A stretch of 51,797 nucleotides of DNA from Acidimicrobiia bacterium. Its GTDB lineage: Bacteria > Actinomycetota > Acidimicrobiia > Acidimicrobiales > Bin134. The notes below the pieces were generated by a model. The model had not been told where the DNA came from and ran no database searches. It saw only the letters and a program-made list of their open reading frames with translations. How positions within the stretch are numbered: position 1 is the stretch's first letter; each line of letters opens with the position of its first letter. Where the stretch lies: positions 82,140 through 133,936 of the forward strand of contig JAJDYU010000046.1 in assembly GCA_022825005.1 (NCBI GenBank). The letters run 5' to 3'. This document shows, in pieces, positions 41,358 to 51,797 of this stretch. A program made the translations under genes and the position numbers.

Positions 41358-44300
41358 GCCGCTCCGGCGGTTGCTGCGGCTGGGCCGGGTCTGGCCGGCC
41401 TCGGTCGGCTCTTGGCCTCGGACCCGACAGTGGTCGAGGTGCTCGGACAGCGCAATGCCAATTTGGCGGTGGCCGAGTCGGGCCAGGCTGCGGTGTTGGC
41501 CGCCATTGCCGAGCTGAACGGCCGCCGCCCGGTGGTGGTGGCTGTGCCCACCACCGCTGACGCCGAGCGCCTGGCCGGCGATCTGGCCGCGATGCTCGAT
41601 GGGGGCGCCGCCTTGTTCCCGGCGTGGGAAACGCTGCCGTTCGAGCGGATCAGCCCCGGTGTGGAGACAATGGGGCGGCGATGTGAGGCCATTTGGCAGC
41701 TCCACGAGCCGGAAAGGTGCCCGCCGGTGGTGGTAGCCCCGATTCGGGCGCTGCTCCAGCGCCTGGTGTTCGACTCTGACGACTCCGAGCCGGTGACGGT
41801 GGTTTCGGGCGACCGAGTCGACCAGGAGGCGCTGGTTGCCGAGTTGGCGGCTCGGGGCTATCGGCGCGACGTGCAGGTGGAGCACCGGGGTGTGTTCGCA
41901 GTGCGGGGCTCGATTGTCGACGTGTTCCCGTCTACCGCCGACAGTCCGGTTCGCATCGACCTGTGGGGCGACGAGGTGGACCGGCTGACCGAGTTCTCTG
42001 TGGCCGACCAGCGGGCCACCGACCCGATTGACCAGGCGGTGATATTTCCCGCTCGAGAGGTGAGGCCGGTGGCGGCGGTGCGGGCCGCGGCGCAGGGGCT
42101 GGTGGCCTCGCGACCCTGGGGCCGGGAGCAGTGGGAGCGGTTGGCCGAGGGCCAGTTCTTCGACGGAATGGAATCGTGGCTGCCCTGGCTCATCGACTCA
42201 GACGAGCTCATCACCGACCGCCTCGGCGCCGACGCCCTGGTTGTGCTGCTGGAACCCGGACGGCTGCGGGATCGCGCCGCCGACATCGCCGCCGAGGAAG
42301 CCGACTTGGCGGGTGCGCTGGCTCAGACCTGGGGGGCGGCCGGGGAGGAGTTCCCCCGCCTGCACGTGGACTACGACCGGCTGCTGAGCGCCTGCGATTC
42401 GCCGGTGTGGACCATGACCGCGGTGCCAGCCTCCCCGTCCACTCCGGTGGTGGCGGTGGGAGGGTGGGCGTCGGCCATCGGTGATCCGTCGGCTCCTGTA
42501 GAGCAGGTGTCCCGGCTGCTGGCCGAGGGGTACACGGTGCGGGTGGCCGCCGACGGTGCCGGATCGGCCACCCGGTCGGCCGCGCTCTTGCGAGAGCATG
42601 GTGCGGACCTCCCGGTTAACACCGGCGGCGAAGCCGGCCTCGGGGGCTCCTCCGACCTCTCGGGAAGCGTGGTGGTGGCCCCCATTCAACGGGGGTTTGT
42701 GCTGCCTGATGCCCGTCTGGCCGTGCTGGGCGAGGCCGATCTCACCGGCCGCCGCCGGGCCCACCGGCGCAGCCGTCCCCGTCAATCGTCAGCCCAAGAG
42801 TTGGACGACCTGGCCGCCGGCGACTACGTGGTCCATCGCCACCACGGCGTGGGCCGCTATGTCGGCATGGTGAACCGCTCCATCGGCGGGGTAAGCCGCG
42901 ACTATCTGCTCGTGGAGTACCGGGGCGGCGACAAGCTCTATGTGCCCACCGACCAGGTGGACGCCGTGCGCCGCTACTCGGGGGGTGAGTCGCCCACCCT
43001 GAGCAAGATGGGGGGTGCCGACTGGCAGCGGGCCAAGAGCGGGGTGCGCTCGGCGGTCAGCGAGATCGCCAAGGAGCTGGTGGTGCTGTACCAGCGCCGG
43101 ATCACCACCCCCGGCCGGGCGTTCTCCCCGGACACCCCGTGGCAGACGGAGATGGAGTCGGCCTTCGGGTACCAGCTCACCCCCGATCAGCACAAGGCCA
43201 TCGTGGAGGTTAAGGCCGACATGGAGCAGACCCTGCCCATGGATCGCCTCATCTGCGGCGATGTGGGCTTCGGCAAGACCGAGGTGGCCATACGGGCCGT
43301 GTTCAAGGCGGTCCAAGACGGTGCTCAGGCTGCGGTGCTGGTGCCCACCACGCTGTTGGCCCAGCAGCACTACCAGACTTTCGGCGATCGGTTCGCCGGC
43401 TATCCCATCCGAGTTGAGGTGCTGAGCCGGTTCTTGTCCCCCGGCCAGGCCCGCAAGGTGGTGAGCGGCCTGGCCGACGGATCGGTCGACGTGGTGATCG
43501 GCACGCACCGCCTGCTGTCCGACGACATCGCCTTCCGGGACTTGGGGCTGTTGGTGGTGGACGAGGAGCAGCGCTTCGGGGTCACCCACAAAGAGTCCAT
43601 CAAGTCGATCAAGGCCGATGTGGACGTGATCACCCTCACCGCCACGCCCATACCCCGGACCTTGGAAATGAGCCTCACCGGCATCCGCGACCTCACGCTT
43701 TTGCACACGCCGCCCGCCGACCGCCAGCCCATCTTGACCTACGTGGGCGCCTTCGACGAGCGCCCGGTGGCCGAGGCCATCCGTCGGGAGCTGCTGCGAG
43801 ACGGCCAGGTGTTCTTCGTCCACAACCGGGTGGCCAGCATCGACCACGTGGCCGCCGATCTTCGGGAGATGGTGCCCGAGGCCCGCATCGCGGTGGCCCA
43901 CGGTCAGATGGACGAGGGAACGCTGGAGCAGGTGGTGATCGACTTTTGGGAGCGGGCCTACGACGTGCTGGTGTGCACCACCATCATCGAGTCGGGAATC
44001 GATATGCCCACCGTGAACACCCTGGTGGTGGACCGGGCCGACCTTCTGGGACTGGGCCAGCTCCACCAGCTACGGGGCCGGGTGGGCCGAGCCGGCGCCC
44101 GGGCCTACGCCTATCTGTTCACCCCCGAGGGCCGGGTGATCACCGAGGAGGCCTACGAGCGGCTGAAGACGATCGGTGAGGCCACCGAGCTGGGATCAGG
44201 GTTCAAGATCGCCATGCGGGATTTGGAGATCCGGGGTGCGGGCAACATGCTGGGAACCGGCCAGTCGGGTCACATCGCCGCGGTGGGCTACGACCTTTAC

Positions 44301-44834
44301 TGCCAGCTCGTGACTGAAGCAGTGGCCGAGCTGAAGGGCGAGACCCCGCCCGAGCCGGTCGAGATAAGCATCGATGTGCCCCAGGCCGCCAGCATTCCGG
44401 CCGATTACATGCCCAAAGAGGAGCTGCGGTTGGAGGCCTATCGGCGGGTGGCCGGGTGCCAGAGTCCCGATCAAGTTGACGACGTGGCCGCCGAGTGGAT
44501 CGACCGCTATGGGTCGATCCCCGACGTGGCCCAGACGCTGCTGGGGGTGGCCCGGCTGCGGTGCGAGTGCCTGCGCACCGGGGTTCGTGATGTGGCGGTG
44601 GTAAAGGGCCCCGGCTTCGGCGGCCCGAAGTGGGTGGCCCGGCTCAGCCCGGTGAGACTCCGGCCCAGTCGCCGGGTTCGATTGGAGCGCCTATACCCGC
44701 GGGCCACCTACCACGAGGCCGCCGGCCTGCTCGTGCTCCCGATTGAATCGGCGGCCGTGGCGGTGGAGACAGTCATCGCCACCCTGAGCGACCTGGTTCC
44801 CGATGACGAGCCCGCCGAAGCGGCGGCATCGTGA
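41355..44834 (+). CDS. mfd: Transcription-repair coupling factor
   Basis: 1159 residues. Order of domains: UvrB-like N-terminus (FPAWETLPFERISPG; VRGSIVDVFPS), RNA-polymerase interaction domain (LAAGDYVVHRHHGVGRYVGM), then the translocase with Walker A ICGDVGFGKTEVAIRA, DEEQ box VDEEQRFGV, TATPIPRTLEMSL, LVCTTIIESGIDMP and QLRGRVGRAGARAYAYL, and the C-terminal TRCF domain. Removes stalled RNA polymerase and recruits UvrA. ATG 41355 overlaps the last minicistron stop (TGATG). Length is standard. Confidence 0.97.
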   Translation: MAAPAVAAAGPGLAGLGRLLASDPTVVEVLGQRNANLAVAESGQAAVLAAIAELNGRRPVVVAVPTTADAERLAGDLAAMLDGGAALFPAWETLPFERISPGVETMGRRCEAIWQLHEPERCPPVVVAPIRALLQRLVFDSDDSEPVTVVSGDRVDQEALVAELAARGYRRDVQVEHRGVFAVRGSIVDVFPSTADSPVRIDLWGDEVDRLTEFSVADQRATDPIDQAVIFPAREVRPVAAVRAAAQGLVASRPWGREQWERLAEGQFFDGMESWLPWLIDSDELITDRLGADALVVLLEPGRLRDRAADIAAEEADLAGALAQTWGAAGEEFPRLHVDYDRLLSACDSPVWTMTAVPASPSTPVVAVGGWASAIGDPSAPVEQVSRLLAEGYTVRVAADGAGSATRSAALLREHGADLPVNTGGEAGLGGSSDLSGSVVVAPIQRGFVLPDARLAVLGEADLTGRRRAHRRSRPRQSSAQELDDLAAGDYVVHRHHGVGRYVGMVNRSIGGVSRDYLLVEYRGGDKLYVPTDQVDAVRRYSGGESPTLSKMGGADWQRAKSGVRSAVSEIAKELVVLYQRRITTPGRAFSPDTPWQTEMESAFGYQLTPDQHKAIVEVKADMEQTLPMDRLICGDVGFGKTEVAIRAVFKAVQDGAQAAVLVPTTLLAQQHYQTFGDRFAGYPIRVEVLSRFLSPGQARKVVSGLADGSVDVVIGTHRLLSDDIAFRDLGLLVVDEEQRFGVTHKESIKSIKADVDVITLTATPIPRTLEMSLTGIRDLTLLHTPPADRQPILTYVGAFDERPVAEAIRRELLRDGQVFFVHNRVASIDHVAADLREMVPEARIAVAHGQMDEGTLEQVVIDFWERAYDVLVCTTIIESGIDMPTVNTLVVDRADLLGLGQLHQLRGRVGRAGARAYAYLFTPEGRVITEEAYERLKTIGEATELGSGFKIAMRDLEIRGAGNMLGTGQSGHIAAVGYDLYCQLVTEAVAELKGETPPEPVEISIDVPQAASIPADYMPKEELRLEAYRRVAGCQSPDQVDDVAAEWIDRYGSIPDVAQTLLGVARLRCECLRTGVRDVAVVKGPGFGGPKWVARLSPVRLRPSRRVRLERLYPRATYHEAAGLLVLPIESAAVAVETVIATLSDLVPDDEPAEAAAS

Positions 44835-44881
44835 TCGGTCAGGCGGCGTGCTAGAGAAGGTGGCGTGATGGGGAGGCCTGT

Positions 44882-46198
44882 ATGGCCAAGGTGATTGCTG
44901 CCGGGCTCGGACCGGCCGGTGTTGAGCTGATCACCGGTGAGGTGCTCGGGGCCATAAGCCAAATCAGCCGCCGCTTTGTTCGCACCAGCCGCCACCCCGC
45001 CGCGTCGGCAGTGGAGCCGGCGCAATCGTTCGACGATGTCTATGAGCAGGCCTCCTCCTTCGAGGAGGTGTACGAGGCCATCGTGGACCGCTTGGTGGCC
45101 GAGGCCGAGGGCGCCGAGGGCGACGTGTTATATGCCGTGCCCGGATCCCCGCTGGTGGCCGAGCGCACGGTGGAGTTGCTGCGATCCGTGCCCGGAGTGG
45201 AGTTGGAGGTGCTGGCCGGCTTGTCGTTCGCCGATCTGGTGTGGGATCGGATCGGTGTCGATCCCCTGGCCAGCGGGGTGCGGCTGGTGGACGGACGCCG
45301 GTTCGCGGTGGACGCCGCCGGAGAGCGGGGGCCGCTGTTGGTGGCCCAGTGCGACTCGGCTCATGTGCTCAGCGACATCAAGCTGGCCGCCCTGGAGTCA
45401 CTCGATCGCTCGTCCGCGGGCGAGGCTGGGCAACCGGTAACCGTGTTGCAGCGCCTGGGCCTGCCCGACGAGCAGGTGTTCGAGGTGGCCTGGGCCGAGT
45501 TGGACCACGCCGTCGAGCCCGACCATCTCACATCGCTGTACGTGCCCGAGATGGGCGCACCCATCGCCCGGGAGGTGGCCCGGTTCGCCGATCTGGCTGT
45601 CGAGCTGCGCCGCCGCTGCCCCTGGGACAAGGAGCAGACCCACCAGTCGTTGCGAGGCCATCTGCTGGAGGAGACCTACGAGGTGCTGGAGGCCCTCGAC
45701 GCGGTGGATCCCGACAGCCTTTCGGGCTACGAGGAGCTTGAGGAGGAGCTGGGCGACCTCCTCTACCAGATTGTGTTCCACTCGGTTCTGGCTGCCGAAG
45801 CCGGTCAGTTCACGTTGGCCGATGTGGCCCAGGGCATCCACGACAAGCTCAAGTCCCGCCATCCCCATGTGTTCGGCCCGACAGATTCAGACCGGGCCGA
45901 CCCAGACAGCGCCGATGAGGTGTTGGTCAACTGGGAGGCCATCAAGCGGGATCAAAAGGGAAGGGACTCGGTCATGGACGGCATCCCTCCCGGTCTGCCC
46001 GCATTGCTGTTCGCCGACAAGGTGATCCACAAGGCCCGCTCGGTGGGGGTGGAGCCCGAGGTGGACACCGCCACGGTGGCCGGGCGGCTCTATGATGCCG
46101 TCTTGGCTGCCCAGGCGGCCGGTTTGGATGCCGAATCAGAGCTCCGAGCGTTGGCCAATGCCGTCGGAGACCAAATTCGCACCGCTGAAATTTCTTGA
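44882..46198 (+). CDS. mazG: YabN-like fusion: tetrapyrrole-methylase domain plus MazG pyrophosphohydrolase
   Basis: 438 residues. N-terminal tetrapyrrole-methylase-like domain (VIAAGLGPAGVELITGEVL; DVLYAVPGSPLVAERTVELL), C-terminal MazG (LRRRCPWDKEQTHQSLRGHLLEETYEVLEALD, EELGDLLYQIVFHSVLAAE with the EExxE metal site, KLKSRHPHVFG). Hydrolyses non-canonical NTPs in nucleotide-pool cleaning. Same fused layout as Bacillus YabN. Often next to mfd, as here. ATG 44882 has GGGAGG 6 nt upstream. Confidence 0.94.
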   Translation: MAKVIAAGLGPAGVELITGEVLGAISQISRRFVRTSRHPAASAVEPAQSFDDVYEQASSFEEVYEAIVDRLVAEAEGAEGDVLYAVPGSPLVAERTVELLRSVPGVELEVLAGLSFADLVWDRIGVDPLASGVRLVDGRRFAVDAAGERGPLLVAQCDSAHVLSDIKLAALESLDRSSAGEAGQPVTVLQRLGLPDEQVFEVAWAELDHAVEPDHLTSLYVPEMGAPIAREVARFADLAVELRRRCPWDKEQTHQSLRGHLLEETYEVLEALDAVDPDSLSGYEELEEELGDLLYQIVFHSVLAAEAGQFTLADVAQGIHDKLKSRHPHVFGPTDSDRADPDSADEVLVNWEAIKRDQKGRDSVMDGIPPGLPALLFADKVIHKARSVGVEPEVDTATVAGRLYDAVLAAQAAGLDAESELRALANAVGDQIRTAEIS

Positions 46199-46224
46199 TT
46201 GTAATTTGCCGTTATCCCTAGTAA
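46195..46224 (+). promoter_or_regulatory. Candidate eno promoter
   Basis: TTGATT (46195-46200), 18-nt spacer, TAGTAA (46219-46224) in an AT-rich island unusual for this window. It would overlap the last codons of mazG and give an 80-nt leader to eno. Confidence 0.4.
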
Positions 46225-46232
46225 TTCCTGAC

Positions 46233-46281
46233 CCCATCGTCTATTTTTTTAACTCCAGCCACATCAGCAACAGACGATGGG
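46233..46281 (+). repeat. Inverted repeat in the eno leader
   Basis: cccatcgtct (46233-46242) and agacgatggg (46272-46281) can form a perfect 10-bp stem with a 29-nt loop that contains a run of seven T. Located between the candidate promoter and the eno start. May be a regulatory leader structure; no known riboswitch is recognised. Confidence 0.55.
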
Positions 46282-46290
46282 CCAGGATGA

Positions 46291-47939
<1,649 letters not shown>

Positions 47940-48042
47940 CGGGTCCGAGCCGATAACAGGCCCTGTCGCCTAGGGCGGTAGCGTCGGTGCATGACCAGCG
48001 CTGACAGCCATTTCAGTGAATTGGATGATTGACTGAGGGGTC

Positions 48043-48699
48043 ATGCCGGAGCGGTCGCACTACGACGTTCTGGGTGTATCCCCTAGCGCTAAGCCCGAGG
48101 CCATACGACGGGCCTACTTGCGCCAGGCCCGCCGGTGGCACCCCGACCGTCCTGCGGGCGATGCCGAGCGGATGCGGGCCGTCAACGAGGCCTGGGAAGT
48201 GCTGGGGGATATTCGATCCCGCGCCGCCTACGACCGGAGTCTGGCCCGAAGCGCGCCCCGTCCGCCGAGCCCGTCCCGACCGGCGGGTTCGCGTCCGCCA
48301 CCCAACGCCCCCCGTCCCGCGGCCAGCCCTCGATCTTCTGAGCCCTCTCCAAGTCCGCCCCTCGAGATTGTCGGCATCCGGTGGCGGTGGCTCAGCCTGG
48401 CGGCGGTCGTCTTGGCTGCGGTGGCGGTTGTAGTGATTTTCTTAGCCACGTCGGCCATCGACGACTCCGATCCGACCAGCCCGCCCACGGCGTCTGCGCC
48501 GGTGTCCGAGTCTCGCCCCGAGTCCGGGGACTGCTTCCTCATCGGCACCACCACCCTCATCACCGTGCCCTGCGACCACCCCCACGACGGCAGGCTCGTG
48601 GAGTGGGTTCCATTGGGCGCTCCCTGTCCCCCCGACACCGACCTCCACTGGGTGCGCTCCGCCCAGGAAGCAGTCTGCTACCTGACCCCGTCTGGCTAG
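48043..48699 (+). CDS. Membrane-anchored J-domain protein
   Basis: 218 residues. N-terminal J domain (YDVLGVSPSAKPEAIRRAYLRQARRWHPDRPAGDAERMRAVNEAWEVL) with the HPD motif needed to stimulate DnaK, then a Pro/Ser-rich linker, one transmembrane helix (LSLAAVVLAAVAVVVIFLA) and an outside domain of about 85 residues with four Cys (GDCFLIG...VPCDHPHDG...APCPPDTD...AVCYL), likely two disulfides. It lacks the zinc-finger domain of DnaJ. It may recruit DnaK to the membrane. ATG 48043. Stop shares a CTAG with the convergent MFS gene. Confidence 0.86.
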   Translation: MPERSHYDVLGVSPSAKPEAIRRAYLRQARRWHPDRPAGDAERMRAVNEAWEVLGDIRSRAAYDRSLARSAPRPPSPSRPAGSRPPPNAPRPAASPRSSEPSPSPPLEIVGIRWRWLSLAAVVLAAVAVVVIFLATSAIDDSDPTSPPTASAPVSESRPESGDCFLIGTTTLITVPCDHPHDGRLVEWVPLGAPCPPDTDLHWVRSAQEAVCYLTPSG

Positions 48700-49883
48700 G
48701 CGCCGAGCGCCTTGCTGCGAAGGCGCGAGATCACCGCGGACATGGCCAGGAATCCGATGACGCTGGGGAGGGTGACGATGGCGATGGCACTGCCCACCGA
48801 GAGACGGGTGGCGGCCAGCGTGCCAACCAACAGGGGGACGGTGAGGTTGGCGGTTCGGAGGCCTCCGGTGAGCGCCCCGAGGCCGGCACCCGGCCGCCCG
48901 GGGTGCTGGGCCGCGGCGTCGTAGAGGATCGGGCTCAGGTTGGCCACCCCCAGGCCGGCAATGGCGTATCCGACGAGGGTGAGGTTTTGGTCGGGAGACA
49001 GGGTGGCGGCAGCCAGCCCGACGCCGGTGAAGGCGATCGACATGTTGAGGAGTCGGGTTTCCCCCAGTCGGGTGGCAATGAAGTCGCCGGAGAAGCGGCC
49101 CCCGGTCATCCCTGCGGCAACGGCTACATAGCCCAGGGCGGCCACGCCGGTGGTGGCCGCGAAGTCGTCGGTGAGCCGGAACGCGGCCCAGTCGATGGCG
49201 GTTGACTCAAGGGCAATCGAGAAGAATCCGACCAGCAGAAACACCGCCAGTACGGGCGAGATCCGCCGCTTTGCGGCACTGCCCCTCTCCGCCGCGCCGG
49301 TAGCGTCGCTGCCGGGGTGCTCATCGATTCGCAGCAGTCCCCGGCTGGCGAAACCGAGGGCCATGAGCAGGACTGCCGCGGCACATATCAAGTGGGTGGA
49401 GATCGAGATGCCCGCCGCCGCGATCCGAGAGGCGGAGACGCCTCCGATCAAAGTCCCCAGGCTCCACAGGCCGTGCAGGCGGGTCATCACCGGTGTGTGT
49501 CGCCGAGCGCTCAGCCACGACCCCTGCATGTTCATGGCCACGTCCATCAGCACGTCGAAGGTTTGCAGGGCGATCAAGCCCGCCAGGAGCACCAGCGGGG
49601 TGCGGGCGATGCCGATGACCGGGAGCGACAGGGCGGTGAGCGCGCCGGCGGCCAGCATCACCTGCCGGGTTCCGAAGCGGCTGACGGCCGGACCGACCAC
49701 TGCACTTCCCGCCAAGCCGCTGACGCCGGCGATCGACAGGAGCAGGCCGACTTCGGCCACGCTGATATCCACTCGGTCTCGGATCTCGGGAAGCCGGGGG
49801 ATGAACGATGCGAACAGCGCCCCGTTGACGAAGAACTGGACGGCGACTGCTCGCAGCGCCCGTTGGTCCGATGCGGTGAACAT
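48696..49883 (-). CDS. Major facilitator superfamily transporter
   Basis: 395 residues with 12 predicted helices and the MFS motif-A-like loop (VSRFGTRQVM) plus a matching second-half loop (IATRLGETRL). Similar to the YbjJ/fucose-permease-like drug/sugar:proton group (VNGALFASFIPRLPEIRDRV). ATG 49883 starts right before helix 1; a much longer in-frame upstream extension runs antisense through the divergent amidohydrolase and is rejected. Substrate unknown. The 129-bp divergent gap to the gene at 50013 should hold promoters. Confidence 0.86.
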   Translation of the reverse strand: MFTASDQRALRAVAVQFFVNGALFASFIPRLPEIRDRVDISVAEVGLLLSIAGVSGLAGSAVVGPAVSRFGTRQVMLAAGALTALSLPVIGIARTPLVLLAGLIALQTFDVLMDVAMNMQGSWLSARRHTPVMTRLHGLWSLGTLIGGVSASRIAAAGISISTHLICAAAVLLMALGFASRGLLRIDEHPGSDATGAAERGSAAKRRISPVLAVFLLVGFFSIALESTAIDWAAFRLTDDFAATTGVAALGYVAVAAGMTGGRFSGDFIATRLGETRLLNMSIAFTGVGLAAATLSPDQNLTLVGYAIAGLGVANLSPILYDAAAQHPGRPGAGLGALTGGLRTANLTVPLLVGTLAATRLSVGSAIAIVTLPSVIGFLAMSAVISRLRSKALGA

Positions 49884-50012
49884 AGCGAACAGGCAATAGT
49901 AGGTCTTGGCACCTCCGGAGGGATTGGCACCCCGGCTGCTACCGCCCCCCGTCCAGTTGAAATACTGTGGGCGGTCCAACGCACAAGCAGCAGCAACCGA
50001 GGAGAGCCGGAC

Positions 50013-51227
50013 ATGAGGCATGGGTACAAGGTCTTTGACGCCGACGGGCACGTGGTGGAGCCCAAGAACCTGTGGGAGCGGTTCTTGGACCAGAAGTTCC
50101 AGCACCGGGTGGGCTGGAAGGAAGTCCCTGGCCGGGAGACGTTCCGTCCTGCCACGGTGGACGGGCGCTACACCCAGAGTCGGGTCACCATTTACGGCGA
50201 CTTCATGGAGGCCGTGAACTGGACCTACGACAACATGCGGGAGAAGTACGGCCAGGCCGTGGTGGACAACGGCTTCCCCGGCGACGCGGTGGCCCAGGCC
50301 ATGCCGCTCGACGGCATGGACTTCATGGTGATCTACGGCCCGGGCTACGACCTGTGGTCCGACGGCATGGACCCTGAGCTCCAGGCTGCCATGTGCCGGG
50401 CCTACAACCGCTGGGGTCAGGAGATGCGGGAGACCTCCGGCGGACGGGTCATCACCTCGGGGCCGGTGGTAATGAACGACGTACACCGCGCGGTGGAGGA
50501 GATCCAGTACGCCTACGACCATCTGGGCACCCGGTGCTTCTTCGCCCGGCCCAACATGTTCAACCGGCGGATGCTGGGCGACCCCTACTACGACCCCATG
50601 TACGAGCTGCTCCAAGACTTGGACTGCGCCTTCGCCACCCACGACTTCATGGGCCACAACGGCTCTTCGGCCGGCGCCGACCGGTTTGAGACCTTCACCG
50701 AGTGGCACACCGTCTGCCACCCCCACGAGGCCCAGATGGCCATGCTGTCGATGATCTGCAACGGGGTCTTCGAGCGGTTCCCCCGGCTGCGGGTGGCCTA
50801 CATGGAGGCCAACTGCGCTTGGCTGCCGTGGTGGCTGTGGCGGATGGAGGAGCACATCGAGCTGTCGGGCGATTACGAGAAGCCGGGGCTCACCAAGTCG
50901 CCCCAGGAGTACTTCCAGGACAACTGCTTCATCTCCGTGGAGCCCGACGAGTACCTCGTGTACCACGTGATCGAAGAGTTGGGTGACGACAAGATCGTGT
51001 GGGAGAGCGATTACCCCCACCCCGACTCAAAGTACCCGGAGGCGGTGCAGGCGTTCTTGGACCTGCCCAAGATCTCAGATGAGTCAAAGCGCAAGATCCT
51101 GTGGGACAACTCCATCGACCTCTACCGATTCCCCGAGGGCTACCTGCCCGACGAGTTCATCGAGGCCACCACCTATGAGTACGACCCGTCGAGTTACGTG
51201 CCGAAGGTACCTGCGGGAGTGGGCTGA
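50013..51227 (+). CDS. Amidohydrolase_2 (ACMSD-like) metal-dependent hydrolase
   Basis: 404 residues. DADGHVVEPKNLWERF (metal-site start, DxDxH form), GDAVAQAMPLDGMDFMVIYG, THDFMGHN, RVAYMEANCAWLPWWLWRMEEHI and WESDYPHPDSKYPEAV match the ACMSD-like amidohydrolase_2 family, which contains decarboxylases and hydrolases of aromatic or lactone substrates. ATG 50013 has GAGGAGAG 8 nt upstream. Three bp separate it from the cupin gene, so the pair is an operon. Such pairs are common in aromatic or lipid degradation of actinobacteria. Substrate not assigned. Confidence 0.86.
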   Translation: MRHGYKVFDADGHVVEPKNLWERFLDQKFQHRVGWKEVPGRETFRPATVDGRYTQSRVTIYGDFMEAVNWTYDNMREKYGQAVVDNGFPGDAVAQAMPLDGMDFMVIYGPGYDLWSDGMDPELQAAMCRAYNRWGQEMRETSGGRVITSGPVVMNDVHRAVEEIQYAYDHLGTRCFFARPNMFNRRMLGDPYYDPMYELLQDLDCAFATHDFMGHNGSSAGADRFETFTEWHTVCHPHEAQMAMLSMICNGVFERFPRLRVAYMEANCAWLPWWLWRMEEHIELSGDYEKPGLTKSPQEYFQDNCFISVEPDEYLVYHVIEELGDDKIVWESDYPHPDSKYPEAVQAFLDLPKISDESKRKILWDNSIDLYRFPEGYLPDEFIEATTYEYDPSSYVPKVPAGVG

Positions 51228-51230
51228 GCG

Positions 51231-51725
51231 ATGGCGTCGCCCCATGAGGTTCCCGGAGTGGAGCCCATCTTCCGCCACCTCGACGACGAGGACTTGAAGA
51301 CCCAGCAGGTCCGCACCCAGATGCACCCTGACGGTCAGAAGTCGGTGTGGGAGAAGTGGTTCACCTTCGGCAGCCACGGCAAGCAGTACCTGTCGATGTG
51401 GGCCCGCTGGGACCCGGGCATGATCGTGCACCGCCACGGCCACCACTCCCCCCAGGTGATGTACGTGCTGAGCGGCGATCTCATGTGCGGCGACGTCCAC
51501 TGCCCCACCGGCACCCACATCGAGCTTCCCCACGGTGCCGCCCTCGGCCCCCTCATCGCCGGCCCCGACGGAGTAGAGCTGTTCGAGGTCATGATGGGCG
51601 ACGCCGCCTCCTGGGCCGCCGACCCCGAGGGCTTCGAAGCCCTCCTGGCCAGCAGAGACATCACCAAACTCCCCGACCCCCCCATAGACCTCCCCGAAGA
51701 CTTCGAAGACCGCCGCCACCAATGA
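51231..51725 (+). CDS. Cupin-domain protein
   Basis: 164 residues. Single cupin barrel, with metal-type motif HRHGHHSPQVMYVLSGDLMCGD and second motif GTHIELPHGAALGPLIAG. The first has three or four His for a metal site. Co-transcribed with the amidohydrolase. It could be a small dioxygenase, isomerase or ligand sensor for the same pathway. ATG 51231 is 3 bp after the previous stop. The remaining 72 bp to the window end show no gene or clear signal. Confidence 0.83.
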   Translation: MASPHEVPGVEPIFRHLDDEDLKTQQVRTQMHPDGQKSVWEKWFTFGSHGKQYLSMWARWDPGMIVHRHGHHSPQVMYVLSGDLMCGDVHCPTGTHIELPHGAALGPLIAGPDGVELFEVMMGDAASWAADPEGFEALLASRDITKLPDPPIDLPEDFEDRRHQ

Positions 51726-51797
51726 CCGGGAAGTGTCACTAGCTGCTGATATGGTGACGTTTGCCGACCGCAAGTCTCAGAATCGCATGGAGAAGAG

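Noticed and set aside
49317..50012. Upstream in-frame extension of the amidohydrolase
   Set aside because: It is antisense to the MFS gene, Gln/Gly/His-rich, and ATG 50013 has a good Shine-Dalgarno.
49884..51020. N-terminal extension joining the MFS gene to a 774-codon frame
   Set aside because: The extra part runs antisense through the amidohydrolase gene and has no membrane segments. The MFS start at 49883 sits right before helix 1.

Overview
The window reads as chromosome of a high-GC, free-living actinobacterium. The evidence is dense GC-rich coding, frequent GTG and TTG starts, many ATGA/GTGA stop-start overlaps, and two tiny ribosomal proteins typical of Actinobacteriota, bS22 and bL37. 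The class Acidimicrobiia is my best guess from overall gene style, but it is not proven here. I see no CRISPR array, transposase, phage genes or rRNA.

Layout. 1-500: the 5' end of thiC (minus strand) with a TPP riboswitch, then a tRNA-like element of unclear identity. 504-8964 (minus): glucose-6-phosphate isomerase, a MacB/FtsX-type ABC exporter (one ATPase, two paralogous permeases) and a 1-Cys peroxiredoxin. 9069-10834 (minus): an unknown membrane-anchored protein coupled to a zinc-ribbon protein, and a LysM lipoprotein. 10967-14200 (plus): an AcoX/NAD-kinase-like protein coupled to a D-aminoacylase-type amidohydrolase, then a small unknown gene. 14222-27547: a nucleoside uptake and catabolism island. 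It has upp; deoC, two aldehyde dehydrogenases and a 5'-nucleotidase on the plus strand; and, facing them on the minus strand, a BMP-type binding protein, an ABC ATPase, two permeases, cdd, deoA, add and a HAD phosphatase. Together these import nucleosides, deaminate and phosphorolyse them, salvage uracil, and route deoxyribose phosphate to glyceraldehyde-3-phosphate and acetaldehyde/acetate.

27662-30913: an SDR, a ferritin-like di-iron protein, a frameshifted bicupin, a DCC thiol-disulfide protein and bL37. 30945-48699 is a housekeeping core, nearly all on the plus strand: ychF, DUF192, rsmI, a VOC protein, metG, tatD, rsmA, ispE, tRNA-Gln, a reduced glmU, prs, rplY, pth, mfd, mazG, eno, an ftsB-like gene and a membrane J-protein; bS22 lies on the opposite strand. 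48696-51725: an MFS transporter diverging from an amidohydrolase_2 gene and a cupin gene.

The points most worth a second look are: a Glu-to-Gln change at the catalytic position of Pgi; a GlmU lacking its acetyltransferase active site and several uridyltransferase substrate residues; a half-length aldehyde dehydrogenase in the deo operon; a nucleoside-binding protein with Phe where the lipobox Cys should be; a one-base frameshift in the bicupin; three short tandem duplications at gene ends within 11 kb, one of which forms a chain of minicistrons between pth and mfd; and the tRNA-like element near the left end.
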